20,745 nt of DNA, from positions 1 to 20,745 of the forward strand of contig JALQXX010000015.1 of the NCBI GenBank assembly GCA_023262965.1, in the 5' to 3' direction. Below, one piece after another: positions 7,321-14,852 of the stretch. This DNA is from Candidatus Marinamargulisbacteria bacterium. GTDB taxonomy: Bacteria; Margulisbacteria; Marinamargulisbacteria; UBA817. The notes beneath the pieces were generated by a model that searched no databases, was not told where the DNA came from, and worked only from the letters and a program-made list of their open reading frames with translations. Position 1 is the stretch's first letter. Every line of letters begins with the position of its first letter. The translations under genes and the position numbers were made by a program.

Positions 7321-8495
7321 TACGGGTTCCCCGAATCCATCGTTGAGGCGCCATAAATATGGCGTAAAATACCAACCGATATATCGGTTAGGGATCCAGA
7401 TAGAGGATGTGGGGTATTTGAGGCATCAATAACAATGACCTGTCGCTGATCCTGCCCCAAATCACTGGGGGCATTGGCAATCATGATATCGCATCCTTTC
7501 TGGTTTTTTTTCTGTATTGCACACGCTATCAAATCATCGGCATCCGACAAACAATACCCCACACAGCGTGTGGTGGCGGGGGCTTTTTTTCGAAACGCGG
7601 CTAAAATATCCGGTGTGGATGATAAGGATAGCGATGGGGCCGCATGCCGCGGCAATTTTTGGGGATGGTAGGGAATGGTATAGTCCGATACGGCAGCATT
7701 CATAATCAATACATCGGTGCTGTCGGATTGTGCCATGCAGGCATCATGCATTTCCTGAGCTGATTCGCAGTCAATCGATGTAATTCCCGCAATGGTGGGT
7801 CCTTTGGCGGCACGAATCAGTGTGACCGTGGCCCCAAAGCTGGCGGCAATAATCGCTAAGATATGCCCCGATTTTCCGGTAGCGTGATTGGTGATGGATC
7901 GGACCGGATCAATACGCTCGCGGGTTCCGCCAGTGGTGATGGTTATGCGTTGCCCGCGCAATGATAAGGGGGCCAACGCATGCGCGTGAATAATGGGGGC
8001 GATGCTAGCGGGCTCGGGCAGTCGGCCCAGGCCGATGTCGCCAGAGGCCAAAGGCCCACTGTCGGGGTCAATAACGGTTACGCCAGATGCCCGTAAATGC
8101 GCAATATTGGTTTGAGTAATGGGGTTGGTATACATGGCGGTATGCATAGCGGGGAATAGCACCTTGGGACCGGTATATCCCAGCCAGGCGGCACCCAATA
8201 AATCGTCACACAATCCGTTGGCCAATCGCGCGATTGTATTGGCGGATGCGGGGCAGATAGCAAATACATTGGCATCATTCAATGCGGATAAGTGATGAAT
8301 ACGTCCATCCAATACGCTATCCGAAATAAGGGGGGATTCGGCAAGGGTTTCAACACTCCAGGGGGTTACAAACCGGTTAGCAGAGGCCGATAAAACGGGT
8401 AAAACTTGTACCGATTCACGTCGCAAAAGCCGAATAACATCCAGGCTTTTGTACGCACTAATGCTTCCCGATATTCCCAGTAATACGGTAGGCAA
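7320..8495 (-). CDS. coaBC: Bifunctional phosphopantothenoylcysteine decarboxylase/phosphopantothenate-cysteine ligase
   Basis: CoaBC performs two coenzyme A steps: it joins cysteine to 4'-phosphopantothenate, then decarboxylates the product to phosphopantetheine. The CoaC flavoprotein half shows LLGISGSISAYKS, the active-site His in IHHLSAL, and ICPASANTIARLANGLCDDLL. The CoaB half begins near TTGGTRERIDPVRSITN and includes AAVSDY and a downstream Lys in PQKLPR. Two CoaC positions differ from E. coli: PAMN is PAMH (PAMHTAMY), and the flap Cys is Ser (LASGDIGLGRLPEP). I recall similar variants in actinobacterial CoaBC. The frame also has a TTG at 8549 that would overlap rpoZ by 47 bp; I prefer the TTG at 8495, which gives the usual short N-terminus 7 nt after the rpoZ stop. 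Neither has a strong Shine-Dalgarno, so coupling to rpoZ is likely. Confidence 0.92.
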   Translation of the reverse strand: MPTVLLGISGSISAYKSLDVIRLLRRESVQVLPVLSASANRFVTPWSVETLAESPLISDSVLDGRIHHLSALNDANVFAICPASANTIARLANGLCDDLLGAAWLGYTGPKVLFPAMHTAMYTNPITQTNIAHLRASGVTVIDPDSGPLASGDIGLGRLPEPASIAPIIHAHALAPLSLRGQRITITTGGTRERIDPVRSITNHATGKSGHILAIIAASFGATVTLIRAAKGPTIAGITSIDCESAQEMHDACMAQSDSTDVLIMNAAVSDYTIPYHPQKLPRHAAPSLSLSSTPDILAAFRKKAPATTRCVGYCLSDADDLIACAIQKKNQKGCDIMIANAPSDLGQDQRQVIVIDASNTPHPLSGSLTDISVGILRHIYGASTMDSGNP

Positions 8496-8502
8496 CCGAC
8501 CG

Positions 8503-8838
8503 CTACACCGATTGTTTGCGTTTTGGGCTGGGTTGGGTATGGGGATCAACGGGATCTGGCAGCAATGAATCGCTATCTAAATAATCCGATATCTCATCCA
8601 AAATCGATCCATTATCACTGGATTCATCGATAAAAACATTTATTTTACCCAATTGTATTTCCATCAAGGCAATATCTAAAGATTTTTCATTGCTTAACGA
8701 TACATTGTCAATAAGAGGTCGGGCACCATCATCAATTTGACGAGCACGTTTGGCAGCAGCTACAGTTAATAAAAAACGGTTGGGAACTTTTTTATATAGT
8801 TCAGCCAAATTAATTTTTTCACGCAATTTCTTATTCAT
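8503..8838 (-). CDS. rpoZ: RNA polymerase omega subunit
   Basis: Omega helps assemble and stabilise RNA polymerase by clamping the beta' subunit. The 111-residue product carries the core signature: NRFLLTVAAAKRARQIDDGARPLI (residues about 21-43, with the conserved AAKRARQ) and ALMEIQLGKI (57-66). A low-complexity acidic tail follows, ending in a Pro/Lys-rich stretch. A good Shine-Dalgarno (AGGAG, 7 nt before the ATG) lies inside the end of gmk, which it overlaps by 8 bp. The gmk-rpoZ order, often followed by coaBC, is a common bacterial arrangement and supports the call. Confidence 0.92.
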   Translation of the reverse strand: MNKKLREKINLAELYKKVPNRFLLTVAAAKRARQIDDGARPLIDNVSLSNEKSLDIALMEIQLGKINVFIDESSDNGSILDEISDYLDSDSLLPDPVDPHTQPSPKRKQSV

Positions 8839-9403
8839 TTAGATGCTCCTTATGGTACAATATGTCTTTTATAGTATTATCTATCTCGCTATAGGATTGT
8901 GTCAACGTATTGTTAATTATGATTTTATTATAATTATTTTTTTCACGAAGCTCTTGTTTCGCTTCAGTAAGGCGTTTTTGAATCGCGATATCGGTATCGG
9001 TTTTGCGGGCCCGCAGTCGATTTTCCAACTCGGTTAAGGATGGTGGGGCAATAAACACATGGTATTGGGGAATGTGGGTATGTGCACGGATCTTTTTAGC
9101 CCCTTGCACATCAATTTCAATAATGACAGCGGGGGCCTGTTGGCATTTGGCTTCAATGTCGGATCGAAGGGTTCCATAGTAGTTGGTGTGCACCAGACAC
9201 CATTCCAAAAACGCATTGTCATCAATTTTTTCTTGAAACGCTTTTTTTGATAAAAAATAATAATCAACACCCTCAATTTCACCGGGTCGAGGCGAGCGTG
9301 TTGTGGCCGATGTACTCACAACCAGTTGAGGGAAGGTATTACGAATATGGTGAATAAGGGTTCCTTTGCCAACGCCGGAGGGCCCTGAAATAACAATTAA
9401 CAT
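8831..9403 (-). CDS. gmk: Guanylate kinase
   Basis: Guanylate kinase phosphorylates GMP to GDP with ATP. The 190-residue product starts MLIVISGPSGVGKGT, with the P-loop at residues 7-15, and has the GMP-binding signature SATTRSPRPGE followed by GVDYYFL, EIDVQGAKKI, and the Arg-rich lid region RLRARKTDTD. The same frame stays open upstream to about 9523, but that part lies across the tRNA-His gene, so ATG 9403 is the true start; it also places the P-loop where the family expects it. No Shine-Dalgarno precedes this ATG, and only 10 nt separate it from the CCA end of the tRNA. It overlaps rpoZ by 8 bp downstream. Confidence 0.95.
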   Translation of the reverse strand: MLIVISGPSGVGKGTLIHHIRNTFPQLVVSTSATTRSPRPGEIEGVDYYFLSKKAFQEKIDDNAFLEWCLVHTNYYGTLRSDIEAKCQQAPAVIIEIDVQGAKKIRAHTHIPQYHVFIAPPSLTELENRLRARKTDTDIAIQKRLTEAKQELREKNNYNKIIINNTLTQSYSEIDNTIKDILYHKEHLNE

Positions 9404-9413
9404 ATAATTACAA

Positions 9414-9490
9414 TGGGGTGAACGATGGGGCTCGAACCCACGACAACCGGAACCACAATCCGGGGCTCTACCAACTGAGCTACATTCACC
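9414..9490 (-). tRNA. tRNA-His (anticodon GTG)
   Basis: The minus strand folds into a complete cloverleaf. The acceptor stem GTGAATG pairs with CGTTCAC. The D arm is GCTC...GAGC. The anticodon stem CCGGA/TCCGG encloses loop TTGTGGT with GTG at plus-strand 9454-9456. The T arm contains GGTTCGAGC. The extra 5' G at 9490 faces discriminator C73, the G-1:C73 identity feature of tRNA-His. CCA is encoded at 9414-9416. It sits directly upstream of gmk on the same strand and probably heads that transcription unit. Confidence 0.97.
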
Positions 9491-9596
9491 ATTTACCAGA
9501 CGAATAGTACACAAATTTTTCAATTCAGTCCATACTTTTTTGCAAATGGGGAAAAACGTTTATGGCATTATAAAAACGGGAATATAGACAAATATA

Positions 9597-10163
9597 ATGC
9601 GTCAATTTTTGGGTATTGGTATACTGATTATGGTGTTGTGGTCGCACACATGGGCAACCATTACACTGGTTCGGCATTCGGTGAATACGATTACCTATGT
9701 GGGGCAAAACCCGAACATAACGGCGGTATTGGGGGATGTGGTGCCATCCGGCCTCATGCTGCTGCGTGTCGCATTTCGACAATATGCCAATCCCTATGCC
9801 AACACCAATACAACATTGATGTTGGATAATCGATTAACCGAAACAGCCGACCAAATGGCCAAAGTATATGACGATATTTTGGTGTACCCCAATCCGTTTC
9901 GACTGCGTACAGGGGCTCTAATGACCTATCATTTAAATGGAGCGGTGTCATTTTCCATACACATATACAACATGTTTGGACGGCATGTATTTAAGCAGGC
10001 GTTTGTGGCGGGGATGGCCGGGGCGCAGATGGGGATCAATCGTTTAGAATTAAATTCGCAATTATTTAATTATTATGACGCGCCTTCCGGGCCCTATTTT
10101 GTGATTATGGTGGACGAAAAGGGCCATGTTATGAAGCGCTCAAAATTTGTGATTGTTCCTTGA
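9597..10163 (+). CDS. Small secreted protein with a YPNPF-type C-terminal beta domain
   Basis: The 188-residue product has a signal peptide: Arg2, a hydrophobic core at about 4-15, and probable cleavage after WSHTWA (residue 20). The middle is unremarkable and Thr/Asn-rich. The C-terminal part starts with ILVYPNPFRL (94-103) and continues with YHLNGAVSFSIHIYNMFGRH (111-130), then a GxxG turn, and APSGPYFVIMVDEKG (162-176). This pattern (YPNPF; I-I-YN-GxxV; SGxYF) is that of small Ig-like domains at the ends of secreted or surface proteins, related to FlgD-Ig and type IX sorting-domain folds. No enzyme motif is visible. There is no Shine-Dalgarno; the region just upstream is A/T-rich (TATAGA at 9583-9588). 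It is divergent from the tRNA-His unit. Function unknown. Confidence 0.75.
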   Translation: MRQFLGIGILIMVLWSHTWATITLVRHSVNTITYVGQNPNITAVLGDVVPSGLMLLRVAFRQYANPYANTNTTLMLDNRLTETADQMAKVYDDILVYPNPFRLRTGALMTYHLNGAVSFSIHIYNMFGRHVFKQAFVAGMAGAQMGINRLELNSQLFNYYDAPSGPYFVIMVDEKGHVMKRSKFVIVP

Positions 10164-10196
10164 CCCTCATTGCTAGCTTCATTCAGGGTTTACTAG

Positions 10197-10202
10197 TATG
10201 AT
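10197..10202 (+). promoter_or_regulatory. Possible -10 element of mgtE
   Basis: TATGAT lies 6 nt before the mgtE ATG in a 45-bp gap with no Shine-Dalgarno. Transcription starting about 7 nt after it would give a leaderless mRNA. I see no good -35 hexamer at the usual spacing. Confidence 0.3.
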
Positions 10203-10208
10203 ATACCC

Positions 10209-11591
10209 ATGATGATACGCAAGCCGCTCGTGCGTGTATTAAAGCGCTTAATTGACAATGGAACGTCTAGTCAGTGGCAGCTGTTGTTTCAAAAGCATCA
10301 TGTTGCCGACATTGCGGATGCCGTATCACAGCTGTCATTAAGCAAAAAAAAATTGTTTTTTAAACATGTCAAATCCCCTTCGCGCATTATGGTATTTGAA
10401 TTGCTGGATACCGCTGATCAAATAGCGATTATTCAGGTGCTTAAAACCACCAATGCGGCCCAATTTTTAGCGGCAATGGACAAGGACGATAGTGCGGATT
10501 TGGTTGGCGCTTTGTTGGATACAGACGCGAATCATGCGCATTCCATTCTATCGAAGATGCCCCCGGTTGATCAGCAGGCGTTAAAGCAGTTGTTGATGTA
10601 TCCCAACGGTTCGGCGGGGGCCTTAATGACCACGGACATGATCACAATTCCCGAACGATTAACGGTGGGAGAGGCCTTGGCGGTGTATCGTGGTCAAGCA
10701 CCAAAAGAGTCCGATGCCGCGTTTTACTTATTTGTTGTCAATGATGATCAGGTGATAAAGGGGGTGGTCACACTACGTAAATTGGTATTGGCGAATCCCG
10801 GTCAATTGGTCAAGCATGTTCGAAACAATTATCCTATTATGGTGCATGTTACGGCAGATCAAGAAGATGTTGCGGATTTGTTTCAAAAGTATCGATCCAT
10901 TGTGTTGCCAGTAGTCGATGATGCCCATCATATTTTAGGGGTTATAACCATTGATGATGTGGTGGATGTTGTGGTGGAAGAGGCCAGTGAAGATATATTG
11001 AAAATGGCGGGAGCAACCAGTTATGAGGCCAATCATGAACGATTAATGCAGGGCACGTTTTTTTATTCGTTGCGGCATCGGTTACCGTGGCTGATTGTCA
11101 CTGTTATGGGGGGCGTTATGGCCTCTCGGTTAATGATTGCATTTAGTCCCTATGTCACGAATTTGGGCGTTACCCTCTCGGTTATTTTAAGCTTTGTGCC
11201 ATTGTTAATGGGATTGAGTGGTAATGTGGGCAATCAATCGGCGGCTATCGTTGTTCGGGCTTTAGGATTGACATCGGCAACACTTCGACAACGGTATCAG
11301 TACATTGGGCGTGAATGTGTATTGGGGGTGGGATTTGGGGGGGTATTGGCAATGGGGGTGAGTGGGTATGTATACGTTGCGGGGTACCCAGTGATTGCGC
11401 TTGCGATTGGGATTAGTGTGGTTCTCAATATGATTATTGCCACATTTTTGGGATCGGCATTACCCGTGGTGTTGGATTATTTACGGATTGATCCCGCTAT
11501 TGCATCCGCGCCATTTATATCCACATCATTAGATAGTATTGGTCAAGTTGTGTACTTTTTAAGTATTATAGGTGTTACAACATGGCTATGA
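10209..11591 (+). CDS. mgtE: MgtE-family magnesium transporter
   Basis: MgtE is an inner-membrane Mg2+ channel gated by cytoplasmic magnesium. The 460-residue product has the family order: an N-terminal helical-repeat domain (about 1-125), a pair of CBS domains (about 138-260; YPNGSAGALMTTD opens the first and VLPVVDDAHHILGVITIDD is in the second), a connecting helix, then five membrane helices (about 290-458). Pore features are present: PLLMGLSGNVGNQSA (331-345), RALGL, and the last-helix region STSLDSIG with Asp442, which corresponds to the selectivity Asp432 of Thermus MgtE. Two ATGs are in tandem at the start. The stop codon overlaps the start of recO. Confidence 0.95.
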   Translation: MMIRKPLVRVLKRLIDNGTSSQWQLLFQKHHVADIADAVSQLSLSKKKLFFKHVKSPSRIMVFELLDTADQIAIIQVLKTTNAAQFLAAMDKDDSADLVGALLDTDANHAHSILSKMPPVDQQALKQLLMYPNGSAGALMTTDMITIPERLTVGEALAVYRGQAPKESDAAFYLFVVNDDQVIKGVVTLRKLVLANPGQLVKHVRNNYPIMVHVTADQEDVADLFQKYRSIVLPVVDDAHHILGVITIDDVVDVVVEEASEDILKMAGATSYEANHERLMQGTFFYSLRHRLPWLIVTVMGGVMASRLMIAFSPYVTNLGVTLSVILSFVPLLMGLSGNVGNQSAAIVVRALGLTSATLRQRYQYIGRECVLGVGFGGVLAMGVSGYVYVAGYPVIALAIGISVVLNMIIATFLGSALPVVLDYLRIDPAIASAPFISTSLDSIGQVVYFLSIIGVTTWL

Positions 11592-12109
11592 CTCAGATGC
11601 AAGCAGTAGTACTAACGGTTCAGTATCAAATGGAACGGGATATTCGGGTCGAGTTATTGACGTCGGAATATGGGCGTATTCGCGCTTTTGTTCGATACGC
11701 CCAAACCAAGCGCCCCCGCTGGGGTGGGCTACTACAAGCCTGGACGTTGTTATCGCTGGCCATTCACGCCACCACAACAACGTACAGTATTCGCAATGCG
11801 CAGTTAATCACGGGGTTTAATCATATGAAGCAATCGTATTCACGAATCATGATGGCCTACCGCTTGGGTAGTATTATTCGGGCAATGTCACCCCTGGGGT
11901 ATCCCAATCCGCACATGTTTTCGATTGTGGAAGGGGCCTTGCAACACTTAAATGCGTCAACCCATGTGGACCCGGATTTTTTGGAATCGGTAATGCGAGA
12001 TATGGCTGTTAGTGAAGGGATTTATGCGCCGGACAATCCCATTCCTAACCAGCAAATGTATCGTGTTATTGAATCGTATACCGATCGACCGGTGATCGAA
12101 TCGTTATGA
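11582..12109 (+). CDS. recO: Short RecO-like DNA repair protein
   Basis: RecO works with RecR in the RecF pathway and helps RecA load onto single-stranded DNA. The N-terminal OB-fold is recognisable: QAVVLTVQYQMERDIRVELL, SEYGRIRAFVRYAQ, GGLLQAWTLLSLAI. A helical part follows with the conserved SYSRIMMAYRLGSIIRAM and PNPHMFSIVEGALQHL. At 175 residues it is clearly shorter than the usual 230-260 and has no cysteine pair for the zinc finger found in many members. The ORF can start at 11582, or at the ATG at 11588, which would make a standard ATGA overlap with the mgtE stop. It overlaps the next gene by ATGA as well. Family assignment is likely; the sequence is divergent. Confidence 0.75.
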   Translation: MAMTQMQAVVLTVQYQMERDIRVELLTSEYGRIRAFVRYAQTKRPRWGGLLQAWTLLSLAIHATTTTYSIRNAQLITGFNHMKQSYSRIMMAYRLGSIIRAMSPLGYPNPHMFSIVEGALQHLNASTHVDPDFLESVMRDMAVSEGIYAPDNPIPNQQMYRVIESYTDRPVIESL

Positions 12110-14091
12110 CGATATTATACGGACTTATTGTACTGAGCATGGCCTTATTTGGTGTGGGAATTGGGGATATAGTGCGGCAACGATTCACCCAAAAATCGTC
12201 TACGAATCCATTGGGAGTCGCATCATTTATTTATTTATTGCATCAAAGCATTGGGCAATTTGTGCGTCGTTTGGGATTTATTTTGATTCAGGTCATGGTT
12301 TTTTGTAATGGGGTGTATGGAATTTATATAGGGATAACCCATCAGTCCATGAATTGGTTAAACCTTATCGCCCTTGACGTTGCGATTCTTTTTTTTAGTG
12401 GGATTGTGTTTTTGTTGTTGCGGCTGATTCCTCAAGCGTTGGATGGGGTCATAAATCACTGTAAAAAGACGGTTCGCCAGGGCGTGTTTTATATTTTGTA
12501 TGCCGGGATTATTAATAACATATCGTTTTTTGCGTCGTTTTTGGCGTTGCTTGGTTTGAGCATTGCGTTTTTGGATCATCATGGATTAATCGCATTATCG
12601 ATGGGTATTGTTGTGGTATCTTTTTATACACGGGTATCGGGAGGCGCGTATAAAGCCGCAACGGAAAATGGGCTTCACGATAGCGATTCAAATGCATTGC
12701 ATTTAACACATCCAACCCGTGTATTAAAATCATCAGCGGCGGTTATTGCGGCTATTGGTGGAGTTTATGTCGATATTTTTGGATCGTGGTTTTTGGCTAT
12801 TTGCTCATTTTTTGTGTATTTGGTGCACGCGATTGAGCCCCCACAATTTTTGGATTTATTGGAAATTCCCGAAGTTCAATGGGTGCTGCTCATGGTGGGC
12901 TATATGGCGATTGCCATGGTGATTGTTCTGATTGCCAGTCGATTCAATCTGCCTATTCGGAATATATTTTTGGATATGGGGTATGCAATTGCCGTCATCA
13001 CGTTTGTGTTGGTTGTAATAACGGCGGTGTATTTAAATATGGATTACACATTTATTGGTATGATTTGCGGTGTTTTTGTGGTTGTGTTGGGGATTATTTT
13101 TTTTACAAACTATCTGATTTCAGGCAATCATCAACCGATCCAATTTATTGCTAAACAGGCCCAATATGGCGCATCGAACAGCCTTATTTCATCGTTTTTT
13201 AATGGATTAATGGCCAATGCGGTGGTTCTGTTTGTTGTTATTATGGGTGTCTCGTATATGGTTGCAACCGTTGGGACCATTGGATTGATTATGGGGTTGG
13301 TGTATGGGTTATCCATTATTGTTGTGGCTTGTACACTAACACTCTTCTCATTGTTATCGTATCAGGTCACGCAATTGGTGGATACGCGTAGCAATCCGGC
13401 CATGCAGCCTATAATCACAACATTATTGCGGTTATCCGGCAGCTTGGATGGTATTGGCAATACGTTGTCTACATTATCGGGTGTCATAACGGGGGTATTA
13501 TTGTTGACGGTGTCGGTGAGCATTTTAAATGGGATTCCATCCGTCATGTCGGTGTCCGGTGTTATTGGATTTGGATTGGGAGTCATTATTACCAATGTGT
13601 TTTATGCGGTTTCGATTAGTGGAACCTATGGTATATTACGGGAATCGTCGGCCGAAATTCAGCGCCAATTGGTGGATATTCCGTATTTAGATGCCTCCGA
13701 TAAAACCCACCCCAACACACAACGATTATGTGACCGACATGCCATCAATGCATTGCGTGCTGTAACGATACCCGGTATTTGGGTGATATCGGCTGTGGGA
13801 ATTTTGTGGTACTACTTGCCGATTGAAGGGATATACAGTGTGTTGGTTGGAATTATTGTTACAGCGGTTATTTACAGTTTTTTCTGGTCCGTTTTTGGGG
13901 ATAGTGTCATGATGGTTGCTGGCATGATGCGTCAGGGTCGATTTGGCGGGCAGGCAACATCCATTTATCGCCAAATTCAACAGGCGTTTTTATATGCGCA
14001 CTATTTTCAGTGGGTTTTGGTTCCATCAGGCGTGATTTTAATGAAGTTAGCTGGTATCATTGCATTAGTAGTTGCATTAAGCAGCACATAA
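12106..14091 (+). CDS. Membrane pyrophosphatase (HppA)-like protein lacking the catalytic residues
   Basis: This 661-residue integral membrane protein of about 15-16 helices matches membrane-bound pyrophosphatases in length and along its whole course. Landmarks: YTRVSGGAYKAA (174-185) for the family's RVGGGIYTKAA; DIFGSW (223-228) for DLFxSY; SGNHQPIQFIAKQAQYGASN (339-358) for the PVQEIAEASQTGAATN loop; SLDGIGNT (446-453) for LDAVGNT; SSAEIQRQLVDIP (514-526) for the VEEVRRQFREIP segment; VGIIVTAVIY (581-590); GRFGGQ (611-616); and LMKLAGIIAL (645-654) at the last helix. The catalytic segments are gone: the DNVGDNVGD region reads KSSAAVIAA (208-216), GGAWDNAKK reads GDSVMMVAG (598-606), and VGDTVGDPFKDT is replaced by uncharged sequence around 626-637. 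Arg176, Asp223 and Lys647 match ion-pathway residues. The frame is intact and coupled to recO by ATGA. Pyrophosphate hydrolysis is unlikely; actual role unknown. Confidence 0.8.
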   Translation: MTILYGLIVLSMALFGVGIGDIVRQRFTQKSSTNPLGVASFIYLLHQSIGQFVRRLGFILIQVMVFCNGVYGIYIGITHQSMNWLNLIALDVAILFFSGIVFLLLRLIPQALDGVINHCKKTVRQGVFYILYAGIINNISFFASFLALLGLSIAFLDHHGLIALSMGIVVVSFYTRVSGGAYKAATENGLHDSDSNALHLTHPTRVLKSSAAVIAAIGGVYVDIFGSWFLAICSFFVYLVHAIEPPQFLDLLEIPEVQWVLLMVGYMAIAMVIVLIASRFNLPIRNIFLDMGYAIAVITFVLVVITAVYLNMDYTFIGMICGVFVVVLGIIFFTNYLISGNHQPIQFIAKQAQYGASNSLISSFFNGLMANAVVLFVVIMGVSYMVATVGTIGLIMGLVYGLSIIVVACTLTLFSLLSYQVTQLVDTRSNPAMQPIITTLLRLSGSLDGIGNTLSTLSGVITGVLLLTVSVSILNGIPSVMSVSGVIGFGLGVIITNVFYAVSISGTYGILRESSAEIQRQLVDIPYLDASDKTHPNTQRLCDRHAINALRAVTIPGIWVISAVGILWYYLPIEGIYSVLVGIIVTAVIYSFFWSVFGDSVMMVAGMMRQGRFGGQATSIYRQIQQAFLYAHYFQWVLVPSGVILMKLAGIIALVVALSST

Positions 14092-14114
14092 TAGTAGAAA
14101 GCGAGGAAATAGTT

Positions 14115-14852
14115 ATGACAACACCCAATATCATTATAGCAAACTGGAAAATGAATCTAACAGAAAGAACAGCAACAGAATTACTAACATCAATAGCAGG
14201 AATCCCCCAACATGTACGCGATAGCCTCCGCATGTCGATTGCCCCATCGGCCTGTTTTGTACCATTAGTTCGGCAGATGGTGCCTTGGATCACTATATGT
14301 GCTCAAGATGTATCCGCATTTGATTATGGCGCGTATACGGGGGATATATCGGCCCAGATGATGGCGAGTATGGGCGTGACCATGTCTCTGATCGGGCATT
14401 CGGAACGTCGGTATATTTATCATGAAAACAATGCCGCCATTCATGATAAATTGCGGCATTGTGCACGGCATAACATCACCCCGATAGTGTGTGTGGGTGA
14501 AACATTGGAAGAACGTCAAGCCGGCGATGTTAAATCGGTTATTTTGCGTCAAATTGATGTTTTAGAAAAATACAGCAATCCGTTTATGATTGCCTATGAG
14601 CCCGTGTGGGCGATTGGTACGGGTGAAACCGCAACGCCTGATATGGTGGATCGTGTGCATACATTTATTCAAAAAAGTGTGGGGCCGGATGTGCCCATTT
14701 TATACGGCGGGTCTGTAAAAGCCGATACCATTGATTCGATATTGCGCATTCCAACAGTTCATGGAGCGCTTGTTGGTGGTGCGAGTTTAAAATCCGATGA
14801 ATTTATAGAATTGGTGTCAAAGGTAGCTGGCTATTTGGACAAAACGACATGA
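14115..14852 (+). CDS. tpiA: Triose-phosphate isomerase
   Basis: TpiA interconverts dihydroxyacetone phosphate and glyceraldehyde 3-phosphate in glycolysis. The 245-residue product has all active-site elements: ANWKMN (Asn10, Lys12), IGHSERR (His95), AYEPVWAIGTG (Glu162 and the start of loop 6), LYGGSV (197-201) and ALVGGASL (218-225). ATG 14115 is chosen over the longer open frame (from 14010) because it places NWKMN at the family-standard position and has a GAGGA Shine-Dalgarno 7 nt upstream; the extension would lie inside the preceding gene. It starts 23 bp after the pyrophosphatase-like gene and overlaps the cyclophilin gene by ATGA. Confidence 0.97.
   Translation: MTTPNIIIANWKMNLTERTATELLTSIAGIPQHVRDSLRMSIAPSACFVPLVRQMVPWITICAQDVSAFDYGAYTGDISAQMMASMGVTMSLIGHSERRYIYHENNAAIHDKLRHCARHNITPIVCVGETLEERQAGDVKSVILRQIDVLEKYSNPFMIAYEPVWAIGTGETATPDMVDRVHTFIQKSVGPDVPILYGGSVKADTIDSILRIPTVHGALVGGASLKSDEFIELVSKVAGYLDKTT

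Noticed and set aside
6847-7356. Plus-strand open frame of 169 codons opposite the PF04244 gene
   Set aside because: It is antisense to a clearly conserved protein and has the composition of a shadow frame.
9404-9523. Upstream extension of the guanylate kinase frame by about 40 codons
   Set aside because: It runs through the tRNA-His gene, and the P-loop sits correctly from the ATG at 9403.
14010-14114. Upstream start for tpiA at 14010
   Set aside because: It lies in the preceding gene; the ATG at 14115 has a Shine-Dalgarno and the normal distance to NWKMN.
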